Below, in pieces: positions 8,701 to 17,398 of a stretch of 64,000 nucleotides of DNA. Every line of letters begins with the position of its first letter. Position 1 is the first letter of the stretch. A model generated the notes under the pieces. That model was not told the DNA's origin and made no database searches. It saw only the letters and a program-made list of their open reading frames with translations. Origin of the DNA: an uncultured Oscillospiraceae bacterium (GTDB taxonomy: Bacteria; Bacillota; Clostridia; Oscillospirales; Oscillospiraceae); NCBI GenBank assembly GCA_947624385.1, contig CANQJZ010000009.1, positions 1 to 64,000 of the forward strand, written 5' to 3'. The position numbers and the translations under genes are program-made.

Positions 8701-9218
8701 TTGTCCCCCTTTTGCTCCTGCTGCTGGCCGTAATAGGCGTCCAGCTCCTCATCGGTCATGATATGGTCGCAAAGCTCCGTGAACATATGCCCGTCCAGGT
8801 GGTCGATCTCGTGGCAGAAGGCCCGGGCCGTCAGCCCGTCGCCCTCACGCTCGAACCAGGCGCCGTTTCTGTCCTGGGCCCGGACCTTCACGTGCTCCGG
8901 CCTTGTCACCATGCCGTATTCCCCCGGCAGGGACAGGCACCCCTCCGGGTCGGTCTGCTCGCCGCTGGCCTCCACGATCTCGGGGTTTATAAGCTCGACC
9001 ACGTACTCCTCCCCCTCCGGCGTGTTGGTTTCCAGCACCACCACCGCCCGGCGGAGAATGCCCACCTGCGGCGCGGCCAGACCCACGCCGTTGGCGCTGA
9101 GCATGGTCTCGGCCATATCGTCCAGCAGCTCGTGCAGCCGGTCGTTGAAGTCCGTCACGGGACGGCAGCGCCTGGTCAATATCTCGTCTCCCTGTCTGCG
9201 TATGTTCCGAAGGGCCAT
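8697..9218 (-). CDS. def: Peptide deformylase
   Basis: A metalloenzyme that removes the N-formyl group from nascent proteins. The three family motifs are clear: GVGLAAPQVG, EGCLSLPG with the metal-binding cysteine, and CHEIDHLDG with the HExxH site. The start at ATG 9218 (MALRNIRRQGDEIL, 173 residues) is supported by AAGGAG upstream and the usual protein length; the open frame upstream of it is composition noise. It lies 17 bases after priA. Confidence 0.96.
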   Translation of the reverse strand: MALRNIRRQGDEILTRRCRPVTDFNDRLHELLDDMAETMLSANGVGLAAPQVGILRRAVVVLETNTPEGEEYVVELINPEIVEASGEQTDPEGCLSLPGEYGMVTRPEHVKVRAQDRNGAWFEREGDGLTARAFCHEIDHLDGHMFTELCDHIMTDEELDAYYGQQQEQKGDK

Positions 9219-9235
9219 ACTCTCGTCTCTCCTTG

Positions 9236-11689
9236 TCAGTTCAGTGGGTCGAAGTCCGCGTACACGGACACGCCCCTGTATCGTTTTCCGTCGTTGCACA
9301 CCGTCAGCGCCCGGTCCACCGCGGCCCGGACCGCCCTGGACGACCGGCAGCTCACCGTCACCCGGTAGCGCCAGGAATTGTTCACCTTGGCTATGGGCAG
9401 CGGCGCGGGACCTATCACCTTCGCGCCGGGTATATCCCGCAGGTCATAAGTAAGCCCGTCCCGCAGCTCCCGGCAGCAGCGCAGCACCGCCGTCTCGTCC
9501 GGCCCGGAGGCCGTCAGCACGAACAGGTCCGAAAACGGCGGCGCCCCCGTCACCTGGCGCAGGGCGATCTCCCCCTCGTAAAATCCCTCGTAATCCTGTC
9601 GTGCGGCCTGGAGAATGATCTGATTCTCCGGCGTAAACGTCTGTATCACGGCCCGACCCGGTTTGTCGAACCGCCCGCTGCGGCCTATCACCTGGGTTAT
9701 CAGCGAGAACGTCCGCTCACCCGACCGGTACTCGCTGTTATAAAGGCTCTGGTCCGCGTTCAGCACGCCCACCAGCGTGACGTTTTCAAAATTGAGCCCC
9801 TTGGTCACCATCTGCGTGCCCACCAGAATGGGGATGCGCTGGACCCGGAACTGCTCAAACAGCGCCCGGTGGCTTCCCACCGGGGCCACGGCGTCGGTGT
9901 CCATGCGCAAAACAGGCGTGTCCGGAAACAGTTCTTTCAGCTCCTCCACGACCTTCTGGGTACCGGTGCCCACGTAGTTGAGCTTTCCCCCGCAGGCGGG
10001 GCAGACGGCGTCCACCCGCTGCACGTGGCCGCAGTAGTGGCACATGAGCCGGTTTCCCACGCTGTGGTAGGTCAGCGGCGCGGTGCAGTTGGGACACTTG
10101 TAAGTATACCCGCACTCCCCGCATGTCACCAGCTTGCTGGCCCCCCGCCGGTTGATGAACAAAATGGACTGCTCGCCCCGGTCGATATTCTCCGCCAGCT
10201 CATCCCGCAGCACGGAAGAAATGCTGGTGTCGTTGCCGGCCTTCAGCTCCCGCTTCATGTCTGCGATACGGACCCTGGGCAGCTGCATGGCGTTATAGCG
10301 CTCGGGCAGAGTGAAAAAGTGATAGCGCCCCGTCTCGGCATAGTACCGGGAGCACACGTCCGGCGTGGCGCTGCCCAGCAGCAGCAGGGCGTTGTGCCGT
10401 GCGCACAGGAACTTTGCCACGTCTCTGGCGTGGTAACGGGGACTTGTCTCGGACTTGTAGGTGTCCTCCTGCTCCTCGTCGATGATGACGGCCCCCAGGT
10501 CCGACACCGGCGCGAAAATGGCGCTGCGGGTGCCGATGATGACCCGTGCGTCGCCCGACCGTATCCGCTTCCACTCGTCGTAGCGCTCGCCCATGGAAAG
10601 GGACGAGTGGAGCACGGCGATGCTGTCGCCGAAGTGGGCGGAAAAGGTCTGGAGCATCTGGGGCGTCAGGGCGATCTCCGGCACCAAAAATATGGCGCTC
10701 TTGCCCCGATCCAGCATGGCCTGGATCAGGTGGATATAGATGGTCGTCTTGCCGCTGCCCGTGACGCCGAACAGCAGCGCCGCCCTGGGCTCTTTCCCGT
10801 CCGCCAGGGCCAAAATGCCCTGGAAAGCTTCACGCTGGGCCTGGTTCAGCACCGGCAGAGGCCGTGCGCTTCCCTGGTCATAGGCTGGCCGGCGGTACAC
10901 CGCTTCACGGGACAGGGTGAGAAGGCCCTTCTCTTCCAGCCGTTTCACCGTCTCACGGCCCGCGCCGGTGAAATAGCACAGGTCCGCCACGCTGGCCTGC
11001 CCCAGCTCCGCCAGCACCCGCAGCACGGCGGACTGGCGCACGGCGCGGCTGTTTTTGGCGGCCTGTTCCAGCGCCTTTTCGGCGCTGACGGCGAGGCTGG
11101 CCCGCAGGATAGTCTTGTCACCCGCCCGGCGGGAAGCGCCCGCCTCGGTCTGCAAAACGCCCTTTTTCACCAGCGCCGCCAGGGCAGGTCCGGGGTTTTT
11201 CTGGCCAAACACGGCCTCCACGTCCGCCAGCTCGCACCGGCCCTTATGGCCCATGACGGCGTCCAGCACCAGCTTCTGGGCCTTGTCGGTCCCGGCGGCT
11301 TCATAGGCCCGGTCCGGGTCCATGCCGTCCGCCAGCCGGTACACCGGCCACACGCTGTACCACAGCCCTGCCGGGAGCATGGCCCGCACCGCGTCCATCA
11401 CCGTGCAGAAAAACCGCTCCCGCATCCAAAGGGCCAGCCTCAGCTGTGTCTCGGACAACAGAGGCTCCTCGTCCAGGACCTCCAGAACGCTCTTGAGCCG
11501 CTTATCCGTCTCGCCGCCCAGGGCCAGCACCACGCCCTCCCGGGGACGGCTGCCCCCAAAGGGCACCGCCACCCGCACGCCGGGCCGCACAGAGGTTACC
11601 AGCGTTTCCGGCACCGCATAGGTATAGGGCCGGTCCACCCAGTAGGTGACCCCGGCCACCGCTATCCGCGCTGTGGTTTGTGTGGTCAA
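9236..11689 (-). CDS. priA: Primosomal protein N', replication restart helicase PriA
   Basis: An 817-residue superfamily 2 helicase that reloads the replisome at stalled forks. An N-terminal 3'-end-binding domain is followed by the helicase core with Walker A GVTGSGKTT and DEEQ in the Walker B position, and a cysteine-rich insert that binds zinc (CGECGYTYKCPNC, CHYCG, CPACGG). The start appears to be TTG at 11689, preceded by GGAG with six bases spacing. It is 48 bases after rpoZ. In Bacillus coaBC lies between rpoZ and priA; it is absent here. Confidence 0.96.
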   Translation of the reverse strand: MTTQTTARIAVAGVTYWVDRPYTYAVPETLVTSVRPGVRVAVPFGGSRPREGVVLALGGETDKRLKSVLEVLDEEPLLSETQLRLALWMRERFFCTVMDAVRAMLPAGLWYSVWPVYRLADGMDPDRAYEAAGTDKAQKLVLDAVMGHKGRCELADVEAVFGQKNPGPALAALVKKGVLQTEAGASRRAGDKTILRASLAVSAEKALEQAAKNSRAVRQSAVLRVLAELGQASVADLCYFTGAGRETVKRLEEKGLLTLSREAVYRRPAYDQGSARPLPVLNQAQREAFQGILALADGKEPRAALLFGVTGSGKTTIYIHLIQAMLDRGKSAIFLVPEIALTPQMLQTFSAHFGDSIAVLHSSLSMGERYDEWKRIRSGDARVIIGTRSAIFAPVSDLGAVIIDEEQEDTYKSETSPRYHARDVAKFLCARHNALLLLGSATPDVCSRYYAETGRYHFFTLPERYNAMQLPRVRIADMKRELKAGNDTSISSVLRDELAENIDRGEQSILFINRRGASKLVTCGECGYTYKCPNCTAPLTYHSVGNRLMCHYCGHVQRVDAVCPACGGKLNYVGTGTQKVVEELKELFPDTPVLRMDTDAVAPVGSHRALFEQFRVQRIPILVGTQMVTKGLNFENVTLVGVLNADQSLYNSEYRSGERTFSLITQVIGRSGRFDKPGRAVIQTFTPENQIILQAARQDYEGFYEGEIALRQVTGAPPFSDLFVLTASGPDETAVLRCCRELRDGLTYDLRDIPGAKVIGPAPLPIAKVNNSWRYRVTVSCRSSRAVRAAVDRALTVCNDGKRYRGVSVYADFDPLN

Positions 11690-11737
11690 TGGCAGCTCCG
11701 TCTCACGGGGCGCGAAAGCGCCCCTCCGGTCTTGTCG

Positions 11738-11950
11738 TCAGTCGTCTTCCTCTTGCTCGTCGCTGTTGATGGTGAGCTTGCCGGTGTACACCTCGTCGAT
11801 GGCGGAGGACACAGGCTTCTTCGTCAGCGGGATACCCAGCTTCTCGGACTCCTGGGAAATGCCGCGGGCCCGCTTGGACACCAGATTGATAAGGGCGTAG
11901 CGGCTGCCGACCTTCTCCACCAGATCGGCTACGGGGGGATAGAGCATCAT
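11738..11950 (-). CDS. rpoZ: DNA-directed RNA polymerase omega subunit
   Basis: A 70-residue protein, MMLYPPVADLVEKVGSRYAL then LVSKRARGI, matching the conserved N-terminal half of the omega subunit, which supports assembly of the beta' subunit. The acidic tail (NSDEQEEDD) is common. The first of two ATG codons at 11950 overlaps the gmk stop by four bases (ATGA). The order gmk-rpoZ is conserved in Firmicutes. Confidence 0.93.
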   Translation of the reverse strand: MMLYPPVADLVEKVGSRYALINLVSKRARGISQESEKLGIPLTKKPVSSAIDEVYTGKLTINSDEQEEDD

Positions 11951-12561
11951 ATGGGTCGATCTCCTTCCATGATCGTATTCAGTCTTATTTTGCTGCGGCA
12001 AAGCTCCGCCGTGATGATGGCGTCCAGCTCCGCCGCGGCTTTTTCCGCGTCGTCGTTAACGACGATGTAGGCGTAATTTTTCGCCCGGGCGTACTCCCGC
12101 CGGGCCTGGTCCATGCGGCCTTGTATCTTTTCCTCGCTGTCGGTGCCCCGGCCCCGGAGGCGGCGTTCCAGCTCCGCCATGCTGGGAGGGCACAGAAACA
12201 CGCTCACCGCGTGGGGTCGCTTCTGCAATACCTGCGCCGCGCCCTGGACTTCGATGTCCAGCATCACGTGATACCCGGCGTTCAGGTTTTCCTCCACCGG
12301 CGCGGACGGCGTGCCGTAGTGATTTCCCACGTACTCGGCATGCTCCAAAAACGCGTCCTGCGCGATCATTTGCTGGAATTGCTCGTGAGTGCAAAAGAAA
12401 TAATGTACGCCCTCCGCCTCGCCGGGACGTGGCGCCCGCGTGGTGGCGGAGACGGAAAAGCGGATATCGCTCCGCCGGCGCGTCAGCGCGGCGATCACCG
12501 TGCTCTTGCCCGCGCCCGACGGGCCGGACAGCACGATCAGCAGTCCCCGTTCAGTCCCCAT
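11947..12561 (-). CDS. gmk: Guanylate kinase
   Basis: Phosphorylates GMP to GDP with ATP. The 204-residue sequence has the P-loop GPSGAGKST near residue 13, then SVSATTRAPRPGE for GMP binding and a conserved EVQGAAQV segment. Its start overlaps the remA end by 11 bases. Together with guaB at 45.6-47.1 kb it covers two steps of guanine nucleotide synthesis. Confidence 0.96.
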   Translation of the reverse strand: MGTERGLLIVLSGPSGAGKSTVIAALTRRRSDIRFSVSATTRAPRPGEAEGVHYFFCTHEQFQQMIAQDAFLEHAEYVGNHYGTPSAPVEENLNAGYHVMLDIEVQGAAQVLQKRPHAVSVFLCPPSMAELERRLRGRGTDSEEKIQGRMDQARREYARAKNYAYIVVNDDAEKAAAELDAIITAELCRSKIRLNTIMEGDRPI

Positions 12562-12808
12562 GGTCCTCTCCTTCCCGCGCCTGAGCCCTCTCCGCCAGCG
12601 CCTCCGGCGTCAGCGGACAGAGGATCACGTGGCCGCTGTCCATGACCAGCACGGCCCCGGTCCTGCGACCGTAAGTGGCGTCGATGAGCCGGCCGTCTTC
12701 CCGCGCCTGGGCCACGGTCCGCTTGATGGGGTTGGACCCCGGGTCCACCGCGGCCACGATACGCTCCGGCGCCACAAAGCTGCCGTATCCGATGCTCACA
12801 AGCTTCAT
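12551..12808 (-). CDS. remA: RemA family DNA-binding regulator (DUF370)
   Basis: An 85-residue protein beginning MKLVSIGYGSFVAPERIVA with DPGSNPIKR, which is the RemA (YlzA) signature. In Bacillus RemA binds DNA and activates biofilm matrix genes; in clostridia its targets are unknown. The protein ends with a charged tail (AREGEDHGD) that overlaps gmk. The gene lies nine bases after yicC, the same neighbour as in Bacillus. Confidence 0.93.
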   Translation of the reverse strand: MKLVSIGYGSFVAPERIVAAVDPGSNPIKRTVAQAREDGRLIDATYGRRTGAVLVMDSGHVILCPLTPEALAERAQAREGEDHGD

Positions 12809-12817
12809 ATCCGGTCC

Positions 12818-13696
12818 TCACTCGATGTTCTGTATCTGTTCGCGTATCTTTTCCAGCTCCGCCTTCATGTCTATCACCGTCTTGGCGATGGCGCTGTCGG
12901 CGCACTTGGAGCCGGTGGTGTTGACCTCCCGATTCATCTCCTGGGTGAGGAAATCCAGCTTCCGGCCCACAGGGGACCCCTCCGCCAGCAGGTGCCGGAA
13001 CTGGGCGATGTGACTGCGCAGCCGCACGGTCTCCTCGTCCACCGCCACCTTGTCGGCGTAGATGGCCGCCTCCTGCAAAATGCGGCTTTCGTCGATGGAG
13101 GCGTCGCCCAGGACCTCCTTCATGCGGCCCAGCAGCTTTTCCCGGTACTCCGCCACCGTCTCCGGTGAGCGCTGCTCCACGGCCGTTACCATGCGCTCCA
13201 GCGCGTCCAGCTTCCCGGCTATATCCTCCGCCAGTTTACGCCCTTCCCGCTGGCGCATGGTGTCGAAACCCTCCAGCGCTTCCGACAGGACGCTCAAAAT
13301 GGCCTGGGTCAGCGCGTCCCTGTCCGCGTCTGTCTTCTCCGTGCTCAGCACGTCGGGGAACCGCACCAGGTTCAGGGCGCTCACGTCCGCGTTCAGATAG
13401 TACTTCACCGCCGTGTCCCGCACGGCCTTGAGATAGGCCGCCGCCAGGTTGTCGTTGACCCGGATGACCGCTTCCTCCGCCTGGCTGGTATCCACCGTGA
13501 CGAACACGTCCACCTTGCCCCGGCTGATGACGCCCGCCACGGCGGAGCGCACCGCTTCCTCGGCAAACAGGCAGTTTCTCGGCAGACGCACGGACACGTC
13601 CAGGTATCTATTGTTGACGCTTTTCAGCTCCGCCGTCACGCCGATGGCGTTATGCTCGCCCTTGGCGCCGCCGTAGCCGGTCATGCTCTTTATCAT
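12818..13696 (-). CDS. yicC: YicC/YloC family endoribonuclease
   Basis: A 292-residue protein with the N-terminal YicC-like domain (MIKSMTGYG, then SVNNRYLDVSVRLPR) and the C-terminal DUF1732 domain (FLTQEMNREVNTTGSK). YicC proteins have been reported as endoribonucleases. The start at ATG 13696 fits the family; it overlaps the preceding membrane protein stop by four bases. YicC-remA-gmk is a standard Firmicute order. Confidence 0.93.
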   Translation of the reverse strand: MIKSMTGYGGAKGEHNAIGVTAELKSVNNRYLDVSVRLPRNCLFAEEAVRSAVAGVISRGKVDVFVTVDTSQAEEAVIRVNDNLAAAYLKAVRDTAVKYYLNADVSALNLVRFPDVLSTEKTDADRDALTQAILSVLSEALEGFDTMRQREGRKLAEDIAGKLDALERMVTAVEQRSPETVAEYREKLLGRMKEVLGDASIDESRILQEAAIYADKVAVDEETVRLRSHIAQFRHLLAEGSPVGRKLDFLTQEMNREVNTTGSKCADSAIAKTVIDMKAELEKIREQIQNIE

Positions 13697-14196
13697 TCGA
13701 AGTACCTCGCAATTTTCACCAGGTAAAACCGTATGAGCGACGAATACGCCACATCGTACAGGAAAAACACCGCCGCGCCCAATGGGTACAGCACATACCA
13801 GGCCAGCTCCCCGCCGGTAAACGTGAACAGGGCCCTGGCCAGCAGCCAGTAGACCACGAACGCGCAGGAATAGAGCGCGAACTTGCACACCCAGCCCAAA
13901 GTCTTGTTGTGGATGCGCTCAAAGAGGCTCTTGGCGATGGGGTAATAGCCGAAAAAGGCGGCGTACATGATGACCGCCGCGCCGGGATAGAGCAGCGCGC
14001 CCAGGCCCGCCGTCACGGCGAACACCGCCAGGGACCACTTCATCCCCGCCATCATCAGCGCCACGCACACCGGCAGGCTGGACAGCGCCACCAGCGCCAG
14101 CCGTCCCGCCGGCAGCCAGGAACCGAGCAGCAGCAGCGCCACGCCCAGAGCCGCCAGGATGGCCATCCGGGCCAGCCGTTTCGTAGAAGCTTTCAT
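13693..14196 (-). CDS. Predicted integral membrane protein, unknown function
   Basis: A 167-residue protein with a short basic N-terminus (MKASTKRLARM) and five or so hydrophobic helices across its length, ending in a basic segment (RFYLVKIARYFE). The overall look (small, five or six helices, GxxLYPGAA loop) is reminiscent of ECF-transporter substrate-binding S components or of the membrane proteins annotated as DUF2232-like, but no decisive motif is visible. It starts two bases after the J-domain gene stop and overlaps yicC by four bases, so it is part of the operon. Confidence 0.8.
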   Translation of the reverse strand: MKASTKRLARMAILAALGVALLLLGSWLPAGRLALVALSSLPVCVALMMAGMKWSLAVFAVTAGLGALLYPGAAVIMYAAFFGYYPIAKSLFERIHNKTLGWVCKFALYSCAFVVYWLLARALFTFTGGELAWYVLYPLGAAVFFLYDVAYSSLIRFYLVKIARYFE

Positions 14197-14197
14197 C

Positions 14198-14839
14198 TCA
14201 CCGGCAGCCGATACACGGGATGAGATTCCCGCCCATGGCCTCGCAGCAGCAGTCCGCGCAGATCAGATTCTGGCACATGTTGCACGCCGCGTCGCCGCCC
14301 GTCATGTCCATGCCCATACCGCCGGCTGGCCGGTAGGCCTGTCCGCCCTGGTTCATGTACTGCACCGCGTTCCGGTACTCCGGGTTGCTTGGGTCCATGG
14401 TGGCGGCGGTGCGGTAATACTGTCCCGCCTGGTCCATCCAGCCCCGGCGCCAGTACACGCTGCCCATAAGATAATACCACTCCGCGTCATGATTGCCGAT
14501 GGCGTTCAGCATCGCCTCCGCCTGGGCCAGATCGTTGGCGTTGATCAAATTGCGGATACGCACATACTGGGCGCTGCCCGACGCGCTCCGGCTCTGGCCC
14601 GCGCTTTGATACGCGCCGCCGCCGTAGCTGTAGGAACTGCCGCCCCCATGCTCCCGGCTTTTGGTGATGGTGTCGTAGGCCTCGTTGATCTCCTTCATCT
14701 TCTCCGAGGCCAGGTCCGCCAGGGGGTTATCGTGATAGTTGTCGGGGTGGTATTTGCGCGCCAGGTCGCGGTAAGCCTTTTTGACCTCCTCGTCGCTGGC
14801 GGACGGGGATACGCCCAGCACGCTGTATGGATCGTTCAT
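14198..14839 (-). CDS. J-domain protein with cysteine-rich C-terminus
   Basis: A 213-residue protein. Residues 1-65 form a J domain ([23 protein letters not shown] in RKYHPDNY), which would stimulate a DnaK ATPase. A Gly/Ser/Tyr-rich linker (about 66-92) and helical repeats resembling TPR units (about 95-155) follow. The last 30 residues carry about eight cysteines ([15 protein letters not shown], then CIGC), likely a metal site. It is not DnaJ itself, since the zinc-finger and C-terminal domains are absent. It overlaps the DUF5685 gene by four bases; the two seem to work as a pair. Confidence 0.9.
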   Translation of the reverse strand: MNDPYSVLGVSPSASDEEVKKAYRDLARKYHPDNYHDNPLADLASEKMKEINEAYDTITKSREHGGGSSYSYGGGAYQSAGQSRSASGSAQYVRIRNLINANDLAQAEAMLNAIGNHDAEWYYLMGSVYWRRGWMDQAGQYYRTAATMDPSNPEYRNAVQYMNQGGQAYRPAGGMGMDMTGGDAACNMCQNLICADCCCEAMGGNLIPCIGCR

Positions 14840-15723
14840 AAGTTACTCCGTTTCCTGTGTATTTTCGCGGAAGCGTTCCAGGTCCCGGCGAACACCGCCT
14901 GCGTCGCCGCCGGAAGGCCCAGATAGATCGTATTGGATAAGATGCCCCCGTAGGCATTCTCCCCCATCAGCGCGTAGGCCGAGACCAGGGCGTTGTGGGA
15001 GTGCTGCAATCCGGTGCGCAGCAGCTTTTCATCCTCCGGCGAGAGCCTCCCATTCACGGGCTGGAACCGATAGCGCAGGGGATTATAGCTGTTCGTCTTG
15101 ATGTCCTCCGCCAGATCGTCCGCCGCGTCAAGAATGTAGATGATACGGCCAAGATGATATAAAAGCTCCCCGGCGGCCCGCTGTCGGGCCGGGTCGGCCA
15201 CGCACCCGGATATACTGCGCAAGATCGAGGCGAACTTGTCCGCAGCCGCGTCCAGATTGGCACACTTTTCCCGCTCCAGCGTCTGCAGCGCCGCGAGGTT
15301 TTCCTCCACGGCCGCCGCGAACTGCGGCTGACGTGCCGCCGCCCTGTCATAGGCCCGCTTCAGCGCCAGGCAGGCCAGCCGACAGCCCACCGAGGCGGGA
15401 AATTTGCCATCCTTTGCCCCGTCCGCCAGCTTCCACCAGCCCAGCACCACGGTCATGTCCGCCGCCAATGACAGGCTCTGACAGCTTTCCAGGCACGCCC
15501 TTTTGCGGACCGGGTGGGCCGGACACCGGCGGGGACACATAGCGACAGGCTCGTCCCCGGCCAGGAGCATCGCCAGGAACGTGAAGTCGTAATTGACGAG
15601 AAACCGGCTGAAAAAGCCGAATTTTCGGGCCAGCTCGTGGCACAGTCCGCAGTACACGCCCTGAAAGCGCTCGAACTCGGATACCTTCAGCTCGCCCTTG
15701 ACCGGGCGGACGTAACCGTACAT
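14836..15723 (-). CDS. DUF5685 family protein
   Basis: A 295-residue protein beginning [20 protein letters not shown] with [15 protein letters not shown], which I recognise as the DUF5685 family of clostridia. Cysteines occur in CGLC and in a second group ([16 protein letters not shown]), suggesting a metal or disulfide site; the rest is helical, with [11 protein letters not shown] resembling an acidic helix. Function is unknown. The gene starts on the last base of the RseC-like stop codon and overlaps the J-domain gene, so all three are co-translated. Confidence 0.88.
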   Translation of the reverse strand: MYGYVRPVKGELKVSEFERFQGVYCGLCHELARKFGFFSRFLVNYDFTFLAMLLAGDEPVAMCPRRCPAHPVRKRACLESCQSLSLAADMTVVLGWWKLADGAKDGKFPASVGCRLACLALKRAYDRAAARQPQFAAAVEENLAALQTLEREKCANLDAAADKFASILRSISGCVADPARQRAAGELLYHLGRIIYILDAADDLAEDIKTNSYNPLRYRFQPVNGRLSPEDEKLLRTGLQHSHNALVSAYALMGENAYGGILSNTIYLGLPAATQAVFAGTWNASAKIHRKRSNL

Positions 15724-16121
15724 CAGCGGCTATAGCCGGTGATCTCGTAGTCGATCTTCTTGTGCCGCCGGCCCACGATGGTCACGATGGCCGCGCCCAC
15801 CGCGCAGGAGACAAGGCTCACCACGATGCACTGGCCCTGACCGAGCTTCATCAGCGCGCCGATGGCGTAGCCCAGAAACAGCATCGCCACCGGGATCAGG
15901 TAGACCAGCACCGCCGCCTGGACGATCACGCCCGTCTCCGTTTCCAGCGTCACCTTATCGCCGGGCTTGGCGAATATCTTGTTTTTCGCCGCCACCAGAA
16001 TACGCTTGCCATACACGCACTCGCCGCAGCCGGTGCAGTGGCCGCAGGCGGTCCCCCGCTCCACGGCGACCTCCGCCATGCCCTGGTCCAGCAGCTTTGT
16101 CACCACTCCGTTTTGCGTCAT
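15723..16121 (-). CDS. RseC/SoxR-reducing family membrane protein
   Basis: A 132-residue protein. The N-terminal half is soluble with a four-cysteine motif (CGHCTGCGEC, about 22-31), and two transmembrane helices follow (about 65-90 and 96-118). This is the RseC/MucC layout. In Proteobacteria RseC belongs to the SoxR-reducing electron transfer system; in clostridia, homologues occur near Rnf-like genes, but none are visible here. It overlaps cdaR by four bases. Confidence 0.9.
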   Translation of the reverse strand: MTQNGVVTKLLDQGMAEVAVERGTACGHCTGCGECVYGKRILVAAKNKIFAKPGDKVTLETETGVIVQAAVLVYLIPVAMLFLGYAIGALMKLGQGQCIVVSLVSCAVGAAIVTIVGRRHKKIDYEITGYSR

Positions 16122-17398
16122 TCCTCTTCCTCCTCCAGCTGCACATACACGGGATAGGACCCGACAGCGCCGGCGTTTTCAAACCCGTCCACGTACACGG
16201 TGGTCGGCACCCTGTACCGTCCGGCTCCGTATCCGGCCAGACCGGACAGGTCCGCCACCACTCGTATGTTGTTTGCGGTGATCCGCGACAGGATATCGGA
16301 CGGGGCCCGGACCGTGACCACCTTGTTCATATCGATGATGCTGGCGTCCATGCCGTCGGGGGCGTTGATATAGCTCAGATTCGTCACGATGAACGTATCG
16401 GCGGCGAGGCCCACCAATTCCAGACTCACCTTGGCCGTCGTCTCCCCGGACAGACACTCCACGCCGTTGGGGAGCATGATGTTGTACTCCGTCTCCGGGA
16501 ACTCCAGCGCGTCCGCCAAATTTATGTTGGCCAGCGCGATGGTATTCAGGCCGTCCAGCGTGGCCGCGTCGCCCGCCACGGTGATGGTCTCGGGCTGGAT
16601 ATGCTTGACCACGTTTTCCTCCGCCGACGCGCCGCCGCCGCTCTGGAGCACCACGTCCAGCGCTACCTGCTTGATGGTGCTCACCGGCACGGTGACGGTC
16701 ACGGTGTCCGCGTCCGCCTGCACGTCCTCAAATTCCAGCACATTGCCGCCCTCGTCCAGCAGCACGTAGTTCCCCTCGGCGGAGAAGGACGAGCTGACCT
16801 CGTCCCGGCCCACCACCACGCGCACCGCGTCGATCTGCTCCAGCTCCTCCTCCGGACCGGTGAAGGTCACGTTGGCGGGGTCAAAGGTCATCTCGGCGCT
16901 GTCCACCATATAGCCGTCCGCCGTGGTCCCCTCGAAGGAGCCGGTCACGGGGAAGCTGACGGTGGACAGTTTGCTGATCTGCAAGCCGATGGTGGCCGGG
17001 GACTTGTTGGTGTCCCGTATGCTGGCCTGGTTCACCGTCGTCGGATAGGAGATGGTATAGCTCATGGTCCGGTATCCGGCCATGGTGATGTTGGACAGGT
17101 TCACCACCGCCCGCAGATCCGCGCTGGTGATTTGGGAGATGTCCCGCCGCGTACCCGTCAGGGTCACGTTCACCGTGTCGGTCTCCTGGTCGGACACTAC
17201 CAGATTGAGCGTGTCCCGCAAAGCCTCCTGGCCGGTGAAGGTCACCTCCACGCCATAAAAGGTCTGGGTCCTGGTGGCCCCATAGTTCGACGTATAGTAT
17301 ATCCACAGCATCAGGGCCGCACACAGGCTGAATATTACCCAGAACACGCGGCTGTCCAGTATCCTGCCGATCACATTTACTCTGCCGTTATCGCGCAT
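16118..17398 (-). CDS. cdaR: CdaR family protein with YbbR domains
   Basis: A 426-residue protein: a short cytoplasmic N-terminus, one transmembrane helix (about 18-40), and several extracellular YbbR-like beta modules of about 80 residues. CdaR is the membrane partner that modulates the c-di-AMP synthase CdaA, and the two genes are fused in expression here (11-base overlap). The acidic C-terminus ends in QLEEEEE. In most Firmicutes glmM follows cdaR; here an RseC-like gene takes that place. Confidence 0.94.
   Translation of the reverse strand: MRDNGRVNVIGRILDSRVFWVIFSLCAALMLWIYYTSNYGATRTQTFYGVEVTFTGQEALRDTLNLVVSDQETDTVNVTLTGTRRDISQITSADLRAVVNLSNITMAGYRTMSYTISYPTTVNQASIRDTNKSPATIGLQISKLSTVSFPVTGSFEGTTADGYMVDSAEMTFDPANVTFTGPEEELEQIDAVRVVVGRDEVSSSFSAEGNYVLLDEGGNVLEFEDVQADADTVTVTVPVSTIKQVALDVVLQSGGGASAEENVVKHIQPETITVAGDAATLDGLNTIALANINLADALEFPETEYNIMLPNGVECLSGETTAKVSLELVGLAADTFIVTNLSYINAPDGMDASIIDMNKVVTVRAPSDILSRITANNIRVVADLSGLAGYGAGRYRVPTTVYVDGFENAGAVGSYPVYVQLEEEEE

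Noticed and set aside
9233-12070. A 945-codon plus-strand frame opposite priA, rpoZ and part of gmk.
   Set aside because: It crosses three real genes on the other strand, has no ribosome binding site and a composition typical of antisense frames (rich in His, Arg, Gln, Gly).
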